38,816 nt of DNA from Acholeplasmatales bacterium (GCA_016288855.1 JAEELJ010000047.1:1-38816); one strand, 5' to 3'. Counted from the stretch's first letter, positions 1 to 9,543 are shown. Made by a program: numbers and translations. The notes: generated from the sequence alone by a model not told the origin.

Positions 1-95
1 CATATTTAAAAACCCCTTTTGATGAATTTTAAAAAAATTACCATATCAATTATACTAGAAGATAGAAAAAATTACAAACATTATTGAAAGAAAAA

Positions 96-119
96 AAGAA
101 ACACTTTGCTGTGTTTCTT
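96..119 (-). terminator. Rho-independent terminator after ptsI
   Basis: A 9-bp perfect stem (AAGAAACAC / GTGTTTCTT) with a 6-nt loop is followed on the minus strand by a run of T. It overlaps the ptsI stop codon and ends the ptsI/PHP transcription unit. Confidence 0.85.
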
Positions 120-1626
120 ATTTATTATTAATGTATTCATCGTATGCCATATTTAGCATAACCATAGATGCAGGTGATACACTTAAGTTCTTTATACCTA
201 TTTTATAGAATTCCTTTGCGACATCCTTAATAGATGCAAGCTCACCACATATTGAAAGACAAATATCACGTTTTTTGCAGAATTCTACAACCTTCTTTAA
301 TGATTCTAATAATTCTTGAATATGATTAAATATCTCATTAGTTTCATCATCTCTTGAAATATTATATAACTCATGAGTTAAATCATTAGTACCAATAGAT
401 AAGAAGTCAGGCTCTATAAATGTTTCTATTGTTGCTAAAGCCTTTTTAGTTTCTAGCATCATACCAATCTTAGGTATATTATATCCACCCTCATTTGCAA
501 GCCTTAATACCCAATTCTTTAAATATATAAATTCTTCTTCTGTTTCAATCATAGGAAACATTATTCTCATGTTATTATATTTATTTGCACGAAGTAATGC
601 CTTAACCTGATCTTCAAATATTTTAGGATTCTTTATATAATTATCAAAGCCTTTATGATTTGTAACTAAATATTCTATTTGCTTATCATCACCAACATCA
701 AATGTTCTAAACGTGATAAACTTATCCTTCATTAATTCTGTTGCTTCACTATATATAGTATATTGCTCTTCTTCAGTATAAGGTTTTTTAGAATTCATAA
801 ATATTAATTCTGTTCTATATAACCCTATCGCATCAAAATTAGAATTTAAAACTCTATCAATATCCTTATTAGTAGAAACATTTGCTAAAAATAAGAAATC
901 ATTATGTTCTATCGCAACATTTTCATATGAAGACTTCTCTTCTATTTCCTTCTTACATTTTTCTATTAAATCTGATTCAGGAGAAACTATTACTATATTC
1001 TTTCTTGTATCAATAATTATGATATCACCATCATTTAATTTTGGTAATTCCTCTAATACAACATATGGAATACTCCAGCTTCTAGATAATATTGCAGAAT
1101 GTGATGTAAAGCCACCAACTCTAGAAATAATACCTAATATGTTTTTATGGTCATGTATTAAGGTTGAAGGTCTAACCTTATCACATATTAAAATATAGCT
1201 TTCATCTTCCTTATTTTTAATATCATAATCTATATTACTATTGATAATTTGAACAACATCCTCTAAATCAGCAATTCTTTCCTTTAGGTAAGCTGATGTT
1301 GATTTATTTAAATTAGTAATAAAATCATTCATAGCTTCCTTAAAAGCTTTTTTTGCAGGAAGACCTTGTTCTATCAATTCCTTTGCCTTACTATAAAGCA
1401 TTGGATCTGAAATCATAAATCTTTGAGCTAAAAAATAATCCTTTAGCTTTGGTTCCTTAACTTGAGTTTCATCGATATCTTTTAAGCTTTTCTTTATTGC
1501 ATTATCTAAAATTTTAAGCTCTCTTTTTACACCCTTATAAAAGGATTTATCTTCACTTTGTAATTCAGTTTTAACAGGTCCTAGTGTATATCCATTAGAT
1601 AACACTAAATCAATTTTTATTTTCAT
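118..1626 (-). CDS. ptsI: PTS Enzyme I-like phosphotransferase (short form)
   Basis: Enzyme I takes phosphate from PEP onto a histidine and passes it to HPr in the cytoplasm. At 502 residues it is about 70 shorter than the usual ~570. Visible landmarks: phospho-His loop GGFTSHSAI with H176; GLYRTE with R271; RTFDVGDDK with R307; IGTNDL (N414, D415) followed by R425; CGELAS with the catalytic-type C460; closing SVSPASM. All main PEP-site residues are therefore present. The NPxLGxRAIR stretch that normally follows RTLDIGGDK is replaced by an unrelated sequence, and the N-terminal HPr-docking part is reduced. AGGAAG precedes the ATG. It lies 11 bp after the PHP gene, so the two are probably co-transcribed. 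No HPr gene is seen nearby. It could be a diverged EI paralogue with a regulatory job and not the main sugar-uptake enzyme. Confidence 0.85.
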   Translation of the reverse strand: MKIKIDLVLSNGYTLGPVKTELQSEDKSFYKGVKRELKILDNAIKKSLKDIDETQVKEPKLKDYFLAQRFMISDPMLYSKAKELIEQGLPAKKAFKEAMNDFITNLNKSTSAYLKERIADLEDVVQIINSNIDYDIKNKEDESYILICDKVRPSTLIHDHKNILGIISRVGGFTSHSAILSRSWSIPYVVLEELPKLNDGDIIIIDTRKNIVIVSPESDLIEKCKKEIEEKSSYENVAIEHNDFLFLANVSTNKDIDRVLNSNFDAIGLYRTELIFMNSKKPYTEEEQYTIYSEATELMKDKFITFRTFDVGDDKQIEYLVTNHKGFDNYIKNPKIFEDQVKALLRANKYNNMRIMFPMIETEEEFIYLKNWVLRLANEGGYNIPKIGMMLETKKALATIETFIEPDFLSIGTNDLTHELYNISRDDETNEIFNHIQELLESLKKVVEFCKKRDICLSICGELASIKDVAKEFYKIGIKNLSVSPASMVMLNMAYDEYINNK

Positions 1627-1637
1627 AAAACCACTTC

Positions 1638-2465
1638 CTAGTGATGAATAACCATCTTATCTAAAACCTTAATGCCTACTACATCAATTAATTCATAAAT
1701 CCTTTTTAAATGATCTCCATATAGCATTTTAGGGTCATGTGCATCAACACCAACAATTATTTTTAATTCAGGATAGTCCTTTGCAATCCTCCAAAAATCT
1801 ATATATGGGTATAAGAATTCCATAAAATCTTTATCATAATCATTTTTTATACCATTTGCGTTAATCTCAACATATATATCATTTTTTATACATACTTCAA
1901 TAATTCTTTTTGTTGCATTTATTGCAGCATCATCAAATTCTCTTTTCCCATCTTTATTATGATAATCATACATAAATAAGTCAGGATGCACTAATGTATT
2001 AAATAATCCAGTTTCTAATGCATCTTCTATAGTTTTTACATAATATTCTAAAGAATTATAATCAACCTCACTATAAGTATCATAAAGCTTGCCATTATTA
2101 TCATTAAAGAAATGAATACCTAAATTTAAGTAATTAACCTTTCTTCTAAGCATATGATAATAATCATCATGACCATATAAATATTCAGTTTCAAAGCCAG
2201 AATAAATTTTTAATTTATCCTTAAATTCTAATCTTGAATCATTTATTTGAGCTAAGTATGAATCTATTTGCTCAAGCTTCATATTTTCATAAGACCAAGT
2301 ACGACGGTAGTCGTCCTCATTCATAAAATCTAGAGGGATTGGTGCGTGATCAGTCATACCAAGCTCTTCTAAATTAGCTTTAATTGCCGCAAGACAATAA
2401 TCTCTTACATCACCAACTGCGTGATTGCAAAATCTCATATGTGTATGATAATTATTCTTTAGCAT
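1638..2465 (-). CDS. PHP-domain phosphoesterase, histidinol-phosphatase (HisK/HisJ) family
   Basis: 275 residues, the usual size of the PHP histidinol-phosphatase family. Metal-ligand motifs are in order: HTH near residue 8, CNHAVG, TDHAP near 40, GFETEY near 92, a histidine in LGIHFF, LVHPDLF, and a final VDAHDP. These support a trinuclear-metal phosphoesterase fold acting in the cytoplasm. No other histidine-biosynthesis gene is nearby, so the substrate may be another sugar or amino-alcohol phosphate; the family name alone does not prove histidinol-phosphate. AGGAGGG lies 5 nt before the ATG. The gene starts 8 bp after the stop codon of the split rlmI remnant, so in the uninterrupted chromosome it was probably rlmI's operon partner and now must be read from a promoter in the element or nearby. 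Confidence 0.85.
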   Translation of the reverse strand: MLKNNYHTHMRFCNHAVGDVRDYCLAAIKANLEELGMTDHAPIPLDFMNEDDYRRTWSYENMKLEQIDSYLAQINDSRLEFKDKLKIYSGFETEYLYGHDDYYHMLRRKVNYLNLGIHFFNDNNGKLYDTYSEVDYNSLEYYVKTIEDALETGLFNTLVHPDLFMYDYHNKDGKREFDDAAINATKRIIEVCIKNDIYVEINANGIKNDYDKDFMEFLYPYIDFWRIAKDYPELKIIVGVDAHDPKMLYGDHLKRIYELIDVVGIKVLDKMVIHH

Positions 2466-2473
2466 ATTCCCTC

Positions 2474-2764
2474 CTATATAATTCTTAATGTAATACTCTT
2501 TAAATATAAATCTACATCTGTTGATATTAATGATGGATGATCAGGAGATTGAATTCTTTGATCAATAATCATACAACGTCTACCTGAATCTCTTACAGCT
2601 TCTCTTACCATTTGTAAGAATAAATCCTCTTTCATATGCTGTGAACAAGAAAAAGTCATTAAAATACCATTTGGTCTAATCATTTTAATAGCCTGTAAAT
2701 TAATTTCCTTATATCCACGATATGCTTTCTTTACTGTATCCTTAGATTTAGTAAACGCAGGTGG
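2474..2764 (-). pseudogene. rlmI: 3' fragment of the rlmI-like methyltransferase, cut off by the element
   Basis: The frame reads PPAFTKSKD, KKAYRGYKEINLQ, LMTFSCSQHM and QSPDHPSL up to the stop. This matches residue for residue the last ~95 residues of the intact copy at 9667-10830, which begin with DPPAFSKNKD. Homology stops abruptly upstream of the Pro-Pro codons at about 2764, where the mobile element starts. The open frame continues to 2857 but only through element sequence, so those residues are not a real N-terminus. The matching 5' part is at 22245-23123. Without motifs I-III this piece cannot bind S-adenosylmethionine and is presumably dead. Confidence 0.93.
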
Positions 2765-2765
2765 G

Positions 2766-2839
2766 TAGTTCGTTATCCGTAGTGCCATAACCGAAAACAC
2801 TAGTAATAAAGCCACTTTTTTAACCAAACACCAGTGTTT
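2766..2839. repeat. Left end of the element: inverted core-type sites and AAACAC motifs
   Basis: Just inside the border, GTTAT (2772-2776) and ATAAC (2787-2791) face each other across 10 nt. AAACACTA follows at 2795-2802, then a palindrome AAACAC-CA-GTGTTT at 2826-2839. The right end has the same arrangement (GTTAT-N10-ATTAC, and AAACACTA twice). These are most easily read as recombinase binding sites, core-proximal plus arm-type. Binding is inferred, not shown. Confidence 0.6.
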
Positions 2840-2877
2840 ACACCTCTTTTTTAACAATTATATTTTAAAATGTGATT

Positions 2878-3333
2878 CTAAGTATTACCTTTCTTTTTTA
2901 TTTCAATTATTATTTTATTTCCTGATAGTGATTCGATTTCTGTCTTATATATTTTATCATTTTCATCTAAAATATAGTTAATACTTTTTATCTTATTATG
3001 ATCTAAACCAATTCCGTTATCTGCAAGGGTTGAATATAATATTTCCTTTGGAATAACAAACGGAAACTGTTTACCTTGTCCATAACTTCCTCTAGTTTTT
3101 TTTAAAAAATTATCTTTTTTCACCTTCTCACCAACTGTACTATTATCTTCAATCATCTTTCTAATTTCTGGATTATTATATAAAAATGTTTTTGAGATAC
3201 CTAGCTCAGTCGCAATTAATGAAAAGCTAATTTTTTGATGATATTCAATTTTATTGTTTATAAAATCAATTACTCTTTTTTCTTTTTCAATTACATCTCG
3301 TCTTTTTTTTCTTTCTTTTTTGATTTCAGACAT
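2878..3333 (-). CDS. Small TnpC-like HTH protein of the element (second copy)
   Basis: 151 residues counted from the ATG at 3333, chosen because AGGTGAT lies about 6 nt upstream; an in-frame GTG at 3342 sits inside that ribosome site. The N-terminal third is very basic. A helix-turn-helix-like stretch follows (SLIATELGISKTFLYNN, about residues 45-61), then EIRKMIED. The same order, HTH then a (F/Y)(L/V)xxNxEI(R/K)xxI motif, occurs in the neighbour at 3376-3792, so the two look paralogous. Tn554 encodes one such small accessory protein (TnpC), which influences integration orientation and frequency. The C-terminal half (IPKEILYSTL onward) replaces the coiled coil of the other copy and I do not recognise it. 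It is the last gene of the recombinase operon. Confidence 0.6.
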   Translation of the reverse strand: MSEIKKERKKRRDVIEKEKRVIDFINNKIEYHQKISFSLIATELGISKTFLYNNPEIRKMIEDNSTVGEKVKKDNFLKKTRGSYGQGKQFPFVIPKEILYSTLADNGIGLDHNKIKSINYILDENDKIYKTEIESLSGNKIIIEIKKKGNT

Positions 3334-3375
3334 AAATATCACCTATTGAAATTTTATACTAAAATTAGTACTTTT

Positions 3376-3792
3376 TCAAGATATTGTGTCTAAATGTGCC
3401 TGAATCAAATTAGCGTTTTGCTCAATTAGTTTTTTGTTTATTTCTTCTAATTCTTTAATCTTATTATCTTTTACAACTATTTCTCTTGATAATGACGATA
3501 CCTTCTTTTCTAAATTAGCAATTCTTAAATTTGCAATTGAAAGAGTTGCAATCTCTCTTTTTGTTTTATTCTCACGATTAATATAAGGAGATTTTTCTTT
3601 AATAATCTTCTTTATTTCTTCATTATGCTTTACAAAAGAGATTGAAACATCGGCTAATTTTGACACATTTCCATAAGTTATAGGCTCTCCCATTTTTTGC
3701 AACTCTTCTACTGCATCATAACATGCCTTTAAGCATTCCTCTGTCGTTAATTTAGGTTTTCTAAGTTTTGATACTTTTACATTTTTCTTCAT
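3376..3792 (-). CDS. tnpC: TnpC-like accessory protein (HTH plus coiled coil)
   Basis: 138 residues, close to Tn554 TnpC (about 125). It has a basic start, a predicted HTH (ITYGNVSKLADVSISFVKHN, roughly residues 39-58), and a C-terminal half made of leucine/isoleucine heptads (LSIANLRIANLEKKVSSLSRE onward) that should form a coiled coil. This layout is typical of the small protein encoded after the Tn554-type recombinases. AAGGAGATGAT precedes the ATG. It starts 14 bp after the third recombinase ends, so it belongs to the same operon. Role by analogy: accessory DNA-binding factor for transposition. Confidence 0.7.
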   Translation of the reverse strand: MKKNVKVSKLRKPKLTTEECLKACYDAVEELQKMGEPITYGNVSKLADVSISFVKHNEEIKKIIKEKSPYINRENKTKREIATLSIANLRIANLEKKVSSLSREIVVKDNKIKELEEINKKLIEQNANLIQAHLDTIS

Positions 3793-3806
3793 AACATATC
3801 ATCTCC

Positions 3807-5606
3807 TTACGCACAACTAATGTTACTCTTTAACAATTCAAGTTTTATTTTTTCTAAAATTTTTAATAGTTTTATATTGCTTTCAAGTAAAATATCAAAT
3901 CCATTTAATCTTGCAATCTCAATATCCTTATTACAATCATTGATCATTAAACTAATTGACTCTAAATAATATGCTTTATTAATTGGTTTAAAGAAATTAC
4001 ACTTCAAGCATCCATAACCAGCACCAGAATTACAACTATTTGAATTAACTAATGTACAACCACCAACTGCTGTTTTTCTAACATATTCATTTTCAGAATT
4101 AATTCTTACTCCTAGCGATTCATCACCAATACACTTAAGCAATTTATCTAATTGATCAAAATATGGTTTTTTATATTGCATAATTGTAGCAGGAGAATAC
4201 TTTGTATAGTATAATTGTGTATTTAAATTTGAATGTCCCAAAAGCTCTTTTACTAAATGTGGATCATTATATTTATTAATTGCATTAGTACCAAAAGTAT
4301 ATCTAAATCTATATCCATATGCGTGTAAAGGTTCACCATTTCTATCAAGTATATTGTGAGCTTTAATTATTTTTTGCAATTTAGGCATAATGTCTTCTGT
4401 AACATTAAACGGATAATCCTCGTTCTTTTGGAATATATATATTGCCTTCTCTTTAAATTTTTCTATTGAAATATCGATATTCTTTTTTAAAATTTTATAT
4501 ACTGTATCGCTTAATTCTAGCGATTCATATTTATCTTCTTTATTGATTTCAATCACATTATATCTATTTACTTTATTCATATAAACATTTAATCGACAGC
4601 CATTATTTGATTCAATCAAATCGGTTATTGTTAACGTGGATGTATCAGCAGGTCTTAATCCTAATGAATGCATTACAAATAACATATCCCTACTTAATTC
4701 ATCCAAATATTGATAACATTTAATTACACTTTCCTCTTCTTCAGGTGTAAAAGGATCAAGCCTTTTTTCTATATAACATTTTGGCATTTCACTTTTTAAT
4801 ATCAATTTATCACAATTTAAAAAATGACAATCTAGATATAAATAATTTAAAAAGCTCCTACATTTATATAATACTCTATAAGTTTGTCTAGAATTATTTT
4901 CACTTTTTTTGATAAATATAATGAAATGTTTCATAATCTCTCTATTTAATAAAGATAAATTATCTAAGACAAAATTATAATTATCTTTCAAAAAATTATA
5001 AAATACCTTCAATGATTTCATTTCATTCATAGCACTTGCATATGAATATTTTTTCAATATATTATATGTATATTTCTTAACATATTCTTTAAAGTATGCT
5101 GATGAAAAGTAGGTAAATACAATTCTTGTCAGTCTTTTATTTTTCGGAATTTTAACTGGAAAATCAAAATTATTAACATCCCATGTGTCATTATCATATT
5201 CGTTTGTACTCCTATATTTTTCTTCTATCATCGAATAAAGAACACTAATCGAAGTTTTTGATTGTCTAACTATCTTTCCATATTTATTTAAACTATATTC
5301 TTCATATCTTTTCATATACTCTTCATATGAGTATTTTAAAAAATCCTTTTCACATGTGAATTCATTTACAAACTCACAATTTTTTCTTATATATACTATT
5401 TTTGTTTGAGAACTTCTTCCTCCATAACTCAAAATATAATTTCTAATAATTTCTCTAATTCCATCATTAAATATCTTTAAGTCAATAGTTATCCAACGAG
5501 TTATTCTTTTTCCATTGCATGAATCTATATATTTAACTGAAATAATATCCCCATCAATCTTAACATCTTCACTATCCAATTTAGAAAGCATTAGTGGGTT
5601 TCTCAT
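3807..5606 (-). CDS. Tyrosine recombinase, TnpB-like with C-terminal Cys cluster (third of three)
   Basis: 599 residues from the ATG at 5606, chosen for the GGAGAG about 8 nt upstream; an earlier in-frame start at 5645 would overlap tnpB more deeply and lacks such a site. The catalytic domain shows box I Arg in LGLRPADTSTL (R318), box II YRFRYTF (R435) and ELLGHSNLNTQLYY with H458 and the presumed nucleophile Y467, nine residues after the His as in its two neighbours. The usual His of HxxR is a Tyr (Y432). A C-terminal cysteine cluster (CTLVNSNSC...GCLKC) resembles that of Tn554 TnpB-type proteins and of the 927-aa neighbour. It overlaps the end of tnpB by 26 bp. It acts with the other two recombinases in moving the element. 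Confidence 0.85.
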   Translation of the reverse strand: MRNPLMLSKLDSEDVKIDGDIISVKYIDSCNGKRITRWITIDLKIFNDGIREIIRNYILSYGGRSSQTKIVYIRKNCEFVNEFTCEKDFLKYSYEEYMKRYEEYSLNKYGKIVRQSKTSISVLYSMIEEKYRSTNEYDNDTWDVNNFDFPVKIPKNKRLTRIVFTYFSSAYFKEYVKKYTYNILKKYSYASAMNEMKSLKVFYNFLKDNYNFVLDNLSLLNREIMKHFIIFIKKSENNSRQTYRVLYKCRSFLNYLYLDCHFLNCDKLILKSEMPKCYIEKRLDPFTPEEEESVIKCYQYLDELSRDMLFVMHSLGLRPADTSTLTITDLIESNNGCRLNVYMNKVNRYNVIEINKEDKYESLELSDTVYKILKKNIDISIEKFKEKAIYIFQKNEDYPFNVTEDIMPKLQKIIKAHNILDRNGEPLHAYGYRFRYTFGTNAINKYNDPHLVKELLGHSNLNTQLYYTKYSPATIMQYKKPYFDQLDKLLKCIGDESLGVRINSENEYVRKTAVGGCTLVNSNSCNSGAGYGCLKCNFFKPINKAYYLESISLMINDCNKDIEIARLNGFDILLESNIKLLKILEKIKLELLKSNISCA

Positions 5607-8364
5607 ATTTTTCACTCTCCTCTTTATAATTAATATATGTTTCAATACTTGATATAATATCGATTAACTTATTTCTCGTATCAATTAGTTCTTGTTCTAT
5701 TAATTCCTTTTTGTTAATAGTTTTATATCTTTCGATGATTTTATCTATTTGATTCTTTAAAGCAACATAATCTGATAATTTATCAGGTTGTGGCACAAAA
5801 CTAGGACAATTGAAGCAATTATTAGAACCCTTACCACACTTAGCTTTCTCTCCTAACACAGTCTTTTGATAACACATACCATACATAACTGGTCTTATTT
5901 TTGCCAATTCTTTATCATCAAATGATATATCAAATTTTTCTTGAAGAATTCCTTGTTTTCTAAAATCATCAGGAATATTATTTTTTATTCTTGATACTCT
6001 ATCAAAAGAATGATTGTTATAAATTACAGTATTCTCAATGTTAGCATGATTTAAAGATACTTGAATTATATTTTCAGGAACCTCAAAATCTTGCAACATT
6101 GAAGCAACAGTATGCCTAAATTGATGCGTCGTTATATGAAGAATTTTACCATTTGAACCTTTTATTTCTTCTTCTTTAAAAAAATCATTTATATCTTTAT
6201 TAACTCTATTACAATTTAAAACTCCAAATTTCCTATCATAAACAATGTATTTACATCGTCTTTCATGTGTTTTTATATAATCTGAAATATAATCATATAA
6301 ATCTTTTGAAATTAAAGTTGATTGATATTTTAAAGCTTTTGTTGAATAGGAGTTTAAATAATAATATCCATTATTACAGTATAGGCAATCTCTTTCTAAT
6401 GATGCTACTTCACTAAATCTTAATCCTGTATATACAAGAACAACGATAATAAACATATACCTTTCATCCAATTTATTTATTACAGAAAAAATTCTTTGAA
6501 TATCTGATAAATTTATATCATTATTTTTATACTTTCTACTTCGATCGTATTTATAGTCTGATTCATTTACAATATTATTTTTAACAAGTCCCTCAGCAAT
6601 TAAATAATCATAAAAGTTATCAATTGCATGAATTTTAGTATTAACTGTATTGATAGATACTTTTAAGTTGTTTTTATAATTAAGAAGCATATTTCTACTT
6701 ATTTTTTCATATGAACACGATGTATAATTTAGAAACTCTGAAATCTGATTTATAGTACTTTGAATACATTCATATTTCCTTTCAGTATAAATTATTTGAT
6801 TTTCAGCATAATTATAAAGCACTGTATAATTCTCCGGCGTATTTAAGTTATTAAACCTAATCACCTTTTTCTCCTTACCGACATATGTTCTTTCTAACCT
6901 TTCGGTGTTCTCATATTTACCAATATATAATACAGGATATTTATCTATTTGATGACTTATAACAATTCTTTCATCAATATAATTGTTAGCATATAAAAAA
7001 TGAAGAAAATCATCAGGAGAACTTAAATATTTTCTTGTAGCGTCATAGCACTGATTTAAGTTTCTAATGTAAAGCTTATAAGCATCTATAATTTCATAAT
7101 TAATTTTAGACAATTCTATTTTATTTTCAGATATATAATTAAAAAAACATGACAAATAATTAAGTTTCATTTTCAAATATGTCGTTTTAAAGCCTTTATC
7201 CTTTTTTAATGCATCTATATAGTCAATAACTATTTGCCTATACTTTTCAGGAAACCTTTCAAAACAAATATCATCAACAGTTTTTCTTTTTGTTACAACC
7301 TTTTTTTTCCTTTTACTTACTATAGATATACATCCACTGATCAAATATTCTCTATAAACGACCATTTTATTCTTGATACTGTCATTACAATTCAAAGAAT
7401 CAATTTCATTTATTTCGCATATATTAGTTTTATATAAATTTAAATACCATTTTGCCCCAACAATTGTATCTTCAAAAGATATATGGGGTAAATCTAAAGT
7501 TAACATGTAATTAACAAATTTTTTGAATTCGTAATAATTATTTAAATCCTTCATATCAAACAATTTAAATGAATGCTCCTTATTCTTATAATTTGTTACA
7601 ATTTCACGTCTAGATATCTCTTTATACGCCATTGGATTATTTACCATGTAGTTATTAACATAATAATCAATAAAAACTTTGAAATGTGCCATTTTTAGCC
7701 TCATATACTTTTTGTTAATCTTGCCAGAGCATACTTCATTTACATAATTAATAACTGATTGTTCAGTAATTATTCCTTCATCTACTTCCGCATTTTTCAT
7801 AAATTCATCTAAAAATCTTACTTTCATAACAATATCGCCTAAGGTATTTTCGGTATTTTCGATTAGATAATTTAAATACTTTTTAATAATCTCAGTCTTG
7901 TCATCACTAAGCCATGAAATTCCTATATTCTTAATACAATTACTTGTTTTAGGTTTGCCTTGCTTATGCTTCAATTCAATTTCCGGTGTAACATGAAATA
8001 TGATATTTGTAGTTGTATAATCAATCAATCTAATTTTTACTAGTTCTTTTAAATATAAACAATCGAAAAATTCTTTAATAATGAAAATATTAGTTGGTCT
8101 ATCTAAGTTTTCTCTGACCCAATCACAATATTTATTAAAATCTTCTTGACTATATTCTTTTACACTTTTATCCTTCAAAGATATCAAGAAATTACTAGAA
8201 GTATTAAAATGTCTTCTAGCTGTTTTTAATTTATTCTTGCCATCAAAAATCCAATAGCAATATTCTATTAAAGCCTCCCTATTAGAGTCACTGGGAATAT
8301 CCTTTATTATAATAAATTCATCTTTATATTTTTTATTAAATCTTGATAATAATACTCTCTCCAT
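5581..8364 (-). CDS. tnpB: Large tyrosine recombinase, TnpB-like (second of three)
   Basis: 927 residues, longer than Tn554 TnpB (about 630); the first ~380 residues look like an extra SAM-like DNA-binding region joined to a standard integrase. Catalytic residues by position: R649 in YTGLRFSEV, H747/R750/H751 in THQFRHT, H773 in SLNHANIEN and Y782 in TVIYNN, so the set is complete. A C-terminal cysteine cluster follows (GMCYQ ... CGKGSNNCFNC). AGGAGG lies 8 nt upstream of the ATG. The gene begins 4 bp after tnpA ends and overlaps the third recombinase, which shows tight translational coupling. Mobile-element transposase, cytoplasmic and DNA-bound. Confidence 0.9.
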   Translation of the reverse strand: MERVLLSRFNKKYKDEFIIIKDIPSDSNREALIEYCYWIFDGKNKLKTARRHFNTSSNFLISLKDKSVKEYSQEDFNKYCDWVRENLDRPTNIFIIKEFFDCLYLKELVKIRLIDYTTTNIIFHVTPEIELKHKQGKPKTSNCIKNIGISWLSDDKTEIIKKYLNYLIENTENTLGDIVMKVRFLDEFMKNAEVDEGIITEQSVINYVNEVCSGKINKKYMRLKMAHFKVFIDYYVNNYMVNNPMAYKEISRREIVTNYKNKEHSFKLFDMKDLNNYYEFKKFVNYMLTLDLPHISFEDTIVGAKWYLNLYKTNICEINEIDSLNCNDSIKNKMVVYREYLISGCISIVSKRKKKVVTKRKTVDDICFERFPEKYRQIVIDYIDALKKDKGFKTTYLKMKLNYLSCFFNYISENKIELSKINYEIIDAYKLYIRNLNQCYDATRKYLSSPDDFLHFLYANNYIDERIVISHQIDKYPVLYIGKYENTERLERTYVGKEKKVIRFNNLNTPENYTVLYNYAENQIIYTERKYECIQSTINQISEFLNYTSCSYEKISRNMLLNYKNNLKVSINTVNTKIHAIDNFYDYLIAEGLVKNNIVNESDYKYDRSRKYKNNDINLSDIQRIFSVINKLDERYMFIIVVLVYTGLRFSEVASLERDCLYCNNGYYYLNSYSTKALKYQSTLISKDLYDYISDYIKTHERRCKYIVYDRKFGVLNCNRVNKDINDFFKEEEIKGSNGKILHITTHQFRHTVASMLQDFEVPENIIQVSLNHANIENTVIYNNHSFDRVSRIKNNIPDDFRKQGILQEKFDISFDDKELAKIRPVMYGMCYQKTVLGEKAKCGKGSNNCFNCPSFVPQPDKLSDYVALKNQIDKIIERYKTINKKELIEQELIDTRNKLIDIISSIETYINYKEESEKYEKPTNAF

Positions 8365-8368
8365 TATA

Positions 8369-9526
8369 TTAATCCTCCTCTTTTATTTTGTTTAATTTAA
8401 GCTCGTTTGCTCTTTCAACCATCAATTTTTGAGCTTTTCTTGCATGAATATACCTATCTGAAGATTCAAGTCGTTTATGCCCTAATATTGTCTGTAATGA
8501 TATTTGATCTTGAGTCGAATCATAAAAGTCAGTAGCAAATGCATGTCTTAAATCATGTGGATGAATTTTATAATCTTCATCAATCCATCCTTGCTCTAAT
8601 AATATTTTTTGATATATATTAAATTCACTTTTTATTACATTATCCGTCAACGCTTTGCCAATATTCTTTCCAGAATATGACACAAATAAATAATCACTTG
8701 GAAAATGATTTTGAGAAACAATCAAAAGTGTAATAATATGATTAGCTACTTCTTCATCGACAGATAAAATTCTATCTTGTGTTTTTGATAATGCTTCGTT
8801 TTCGTTATCTTCTCGATGAAGAATTTCAATATTACCCTGACCAATATCAGATAAATCATCTAGTCTTAACCCAAGTATTTCCCCAACTCTTAAACCACAA
8901 TTAATTGCAAGTTCTAAAAACACTATTCTTCTTAACATTGTTAATTCTTTAATTCCCATTTTAGATGTAATACCTTCACATAAATAAGGTACTTTGTTTA
9001 TTAAATAAATTATCAGTTTTTCTATAACAGTTCTATCAATCGGATTATTTGGCTTTGCACGTTCAGTTTTATAATCAATATTAAATTTAAACTTTTCTTT
9101 ATGATACTTTTTACCGATAAATTCATTAAAGACTGAATTTGAACTTTCACTGATCAAAGTAAAACTATTAAGTGATACTATTTCCTCATCAGCTAAAAAC
9201 GAATAAAAAGATACAACATCAGAACATCTTTCGTTACAAGTAATATTTTCTACATTTCTAACATTAGATAAGTAATCACTATATTTAGAAAAGAAACTTC
9301 GTATTTCTTTTATATTAGCAACATCAAGAACATTCATATTATTTACTTCTAAATAATTAAAGAAAATCATTAATGATGTTGCGTATCTTTTTAATGTATG
9401 TCTTGATCTATTTAACCTTGCTAAATGAATTATAAATTTTGATGAATAAACTTCAGGTATCCCATTTCTATCAACTACTATCCATAAAGTTTTATTATCT
9501 CTTTTAACACTTTTAAAAGAATACAT
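8369..9526 (-). CDS. tnpA: Tyrosine recombinase, TnpA-like (first of three)
   Basis: 385 residues, similar to Tn554 TnpA (361). An N-terminal SAM-like core-binding domain (about residues 25-115) is followed by the catalytic domain with all residues present: R213 in NCGLRVGE, H324/R327/H328 in HPHDLRHAFAT, H350 in ILGHKRLESS and nucleophile Y359. It is the first gene of the recombinase operon, read from a near-consensus promoter at 9561-9589. AAAGGG about 9 nt before the ATG is a modest ribosome site. The C-terminus overlaps nothing; tnpB starts 4 bp on. Confidence 0.93.
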   Translation of the reverse strand: MYSFKSVKRDNKTLWIVVDRNGIPEVYSSKFIIHLARLNRSRHTLKRYATSLMIFFNYLEVNNMNVLDVANIKEIRSFFSKYSDYLSNVRNVENITCNERCSDVVSFYSFLADEEIVSLNSFTLISESSNSVFNEFIGKKYHKEKFKFNIDYKTERAKPNNPIDRTVIEKLIIYLINKVPYLCEGITSKMGIKELTMLRRIVFLELAINCGLRVGEILGLRLDDLSDIGQGNIEILHREDNENEALSKTQDRILSVDEEVANHIITLLIVSQNHFPSDYLFVSYSGKNIGKALTDNVIKSEFNIYQKILLEQGWIDEDYKIHPHDLRHAFATDFYDSTQDQISLQTILGHKRLESSDRYIHARKAQKLMVERANELKLNKIKEED

Positions 9527-9543
9527 TTTAACCAGCCCTTTCT

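Noticed and set aside
2765-2857. Open frame continuing upstream of the rlmI 3' fragment as if a 127-aa protein
   Set aside because: The first ~30 residues are translated element-end DNA with no homology to the methyltransferase; only the part from PPAF on is a gene remnant.
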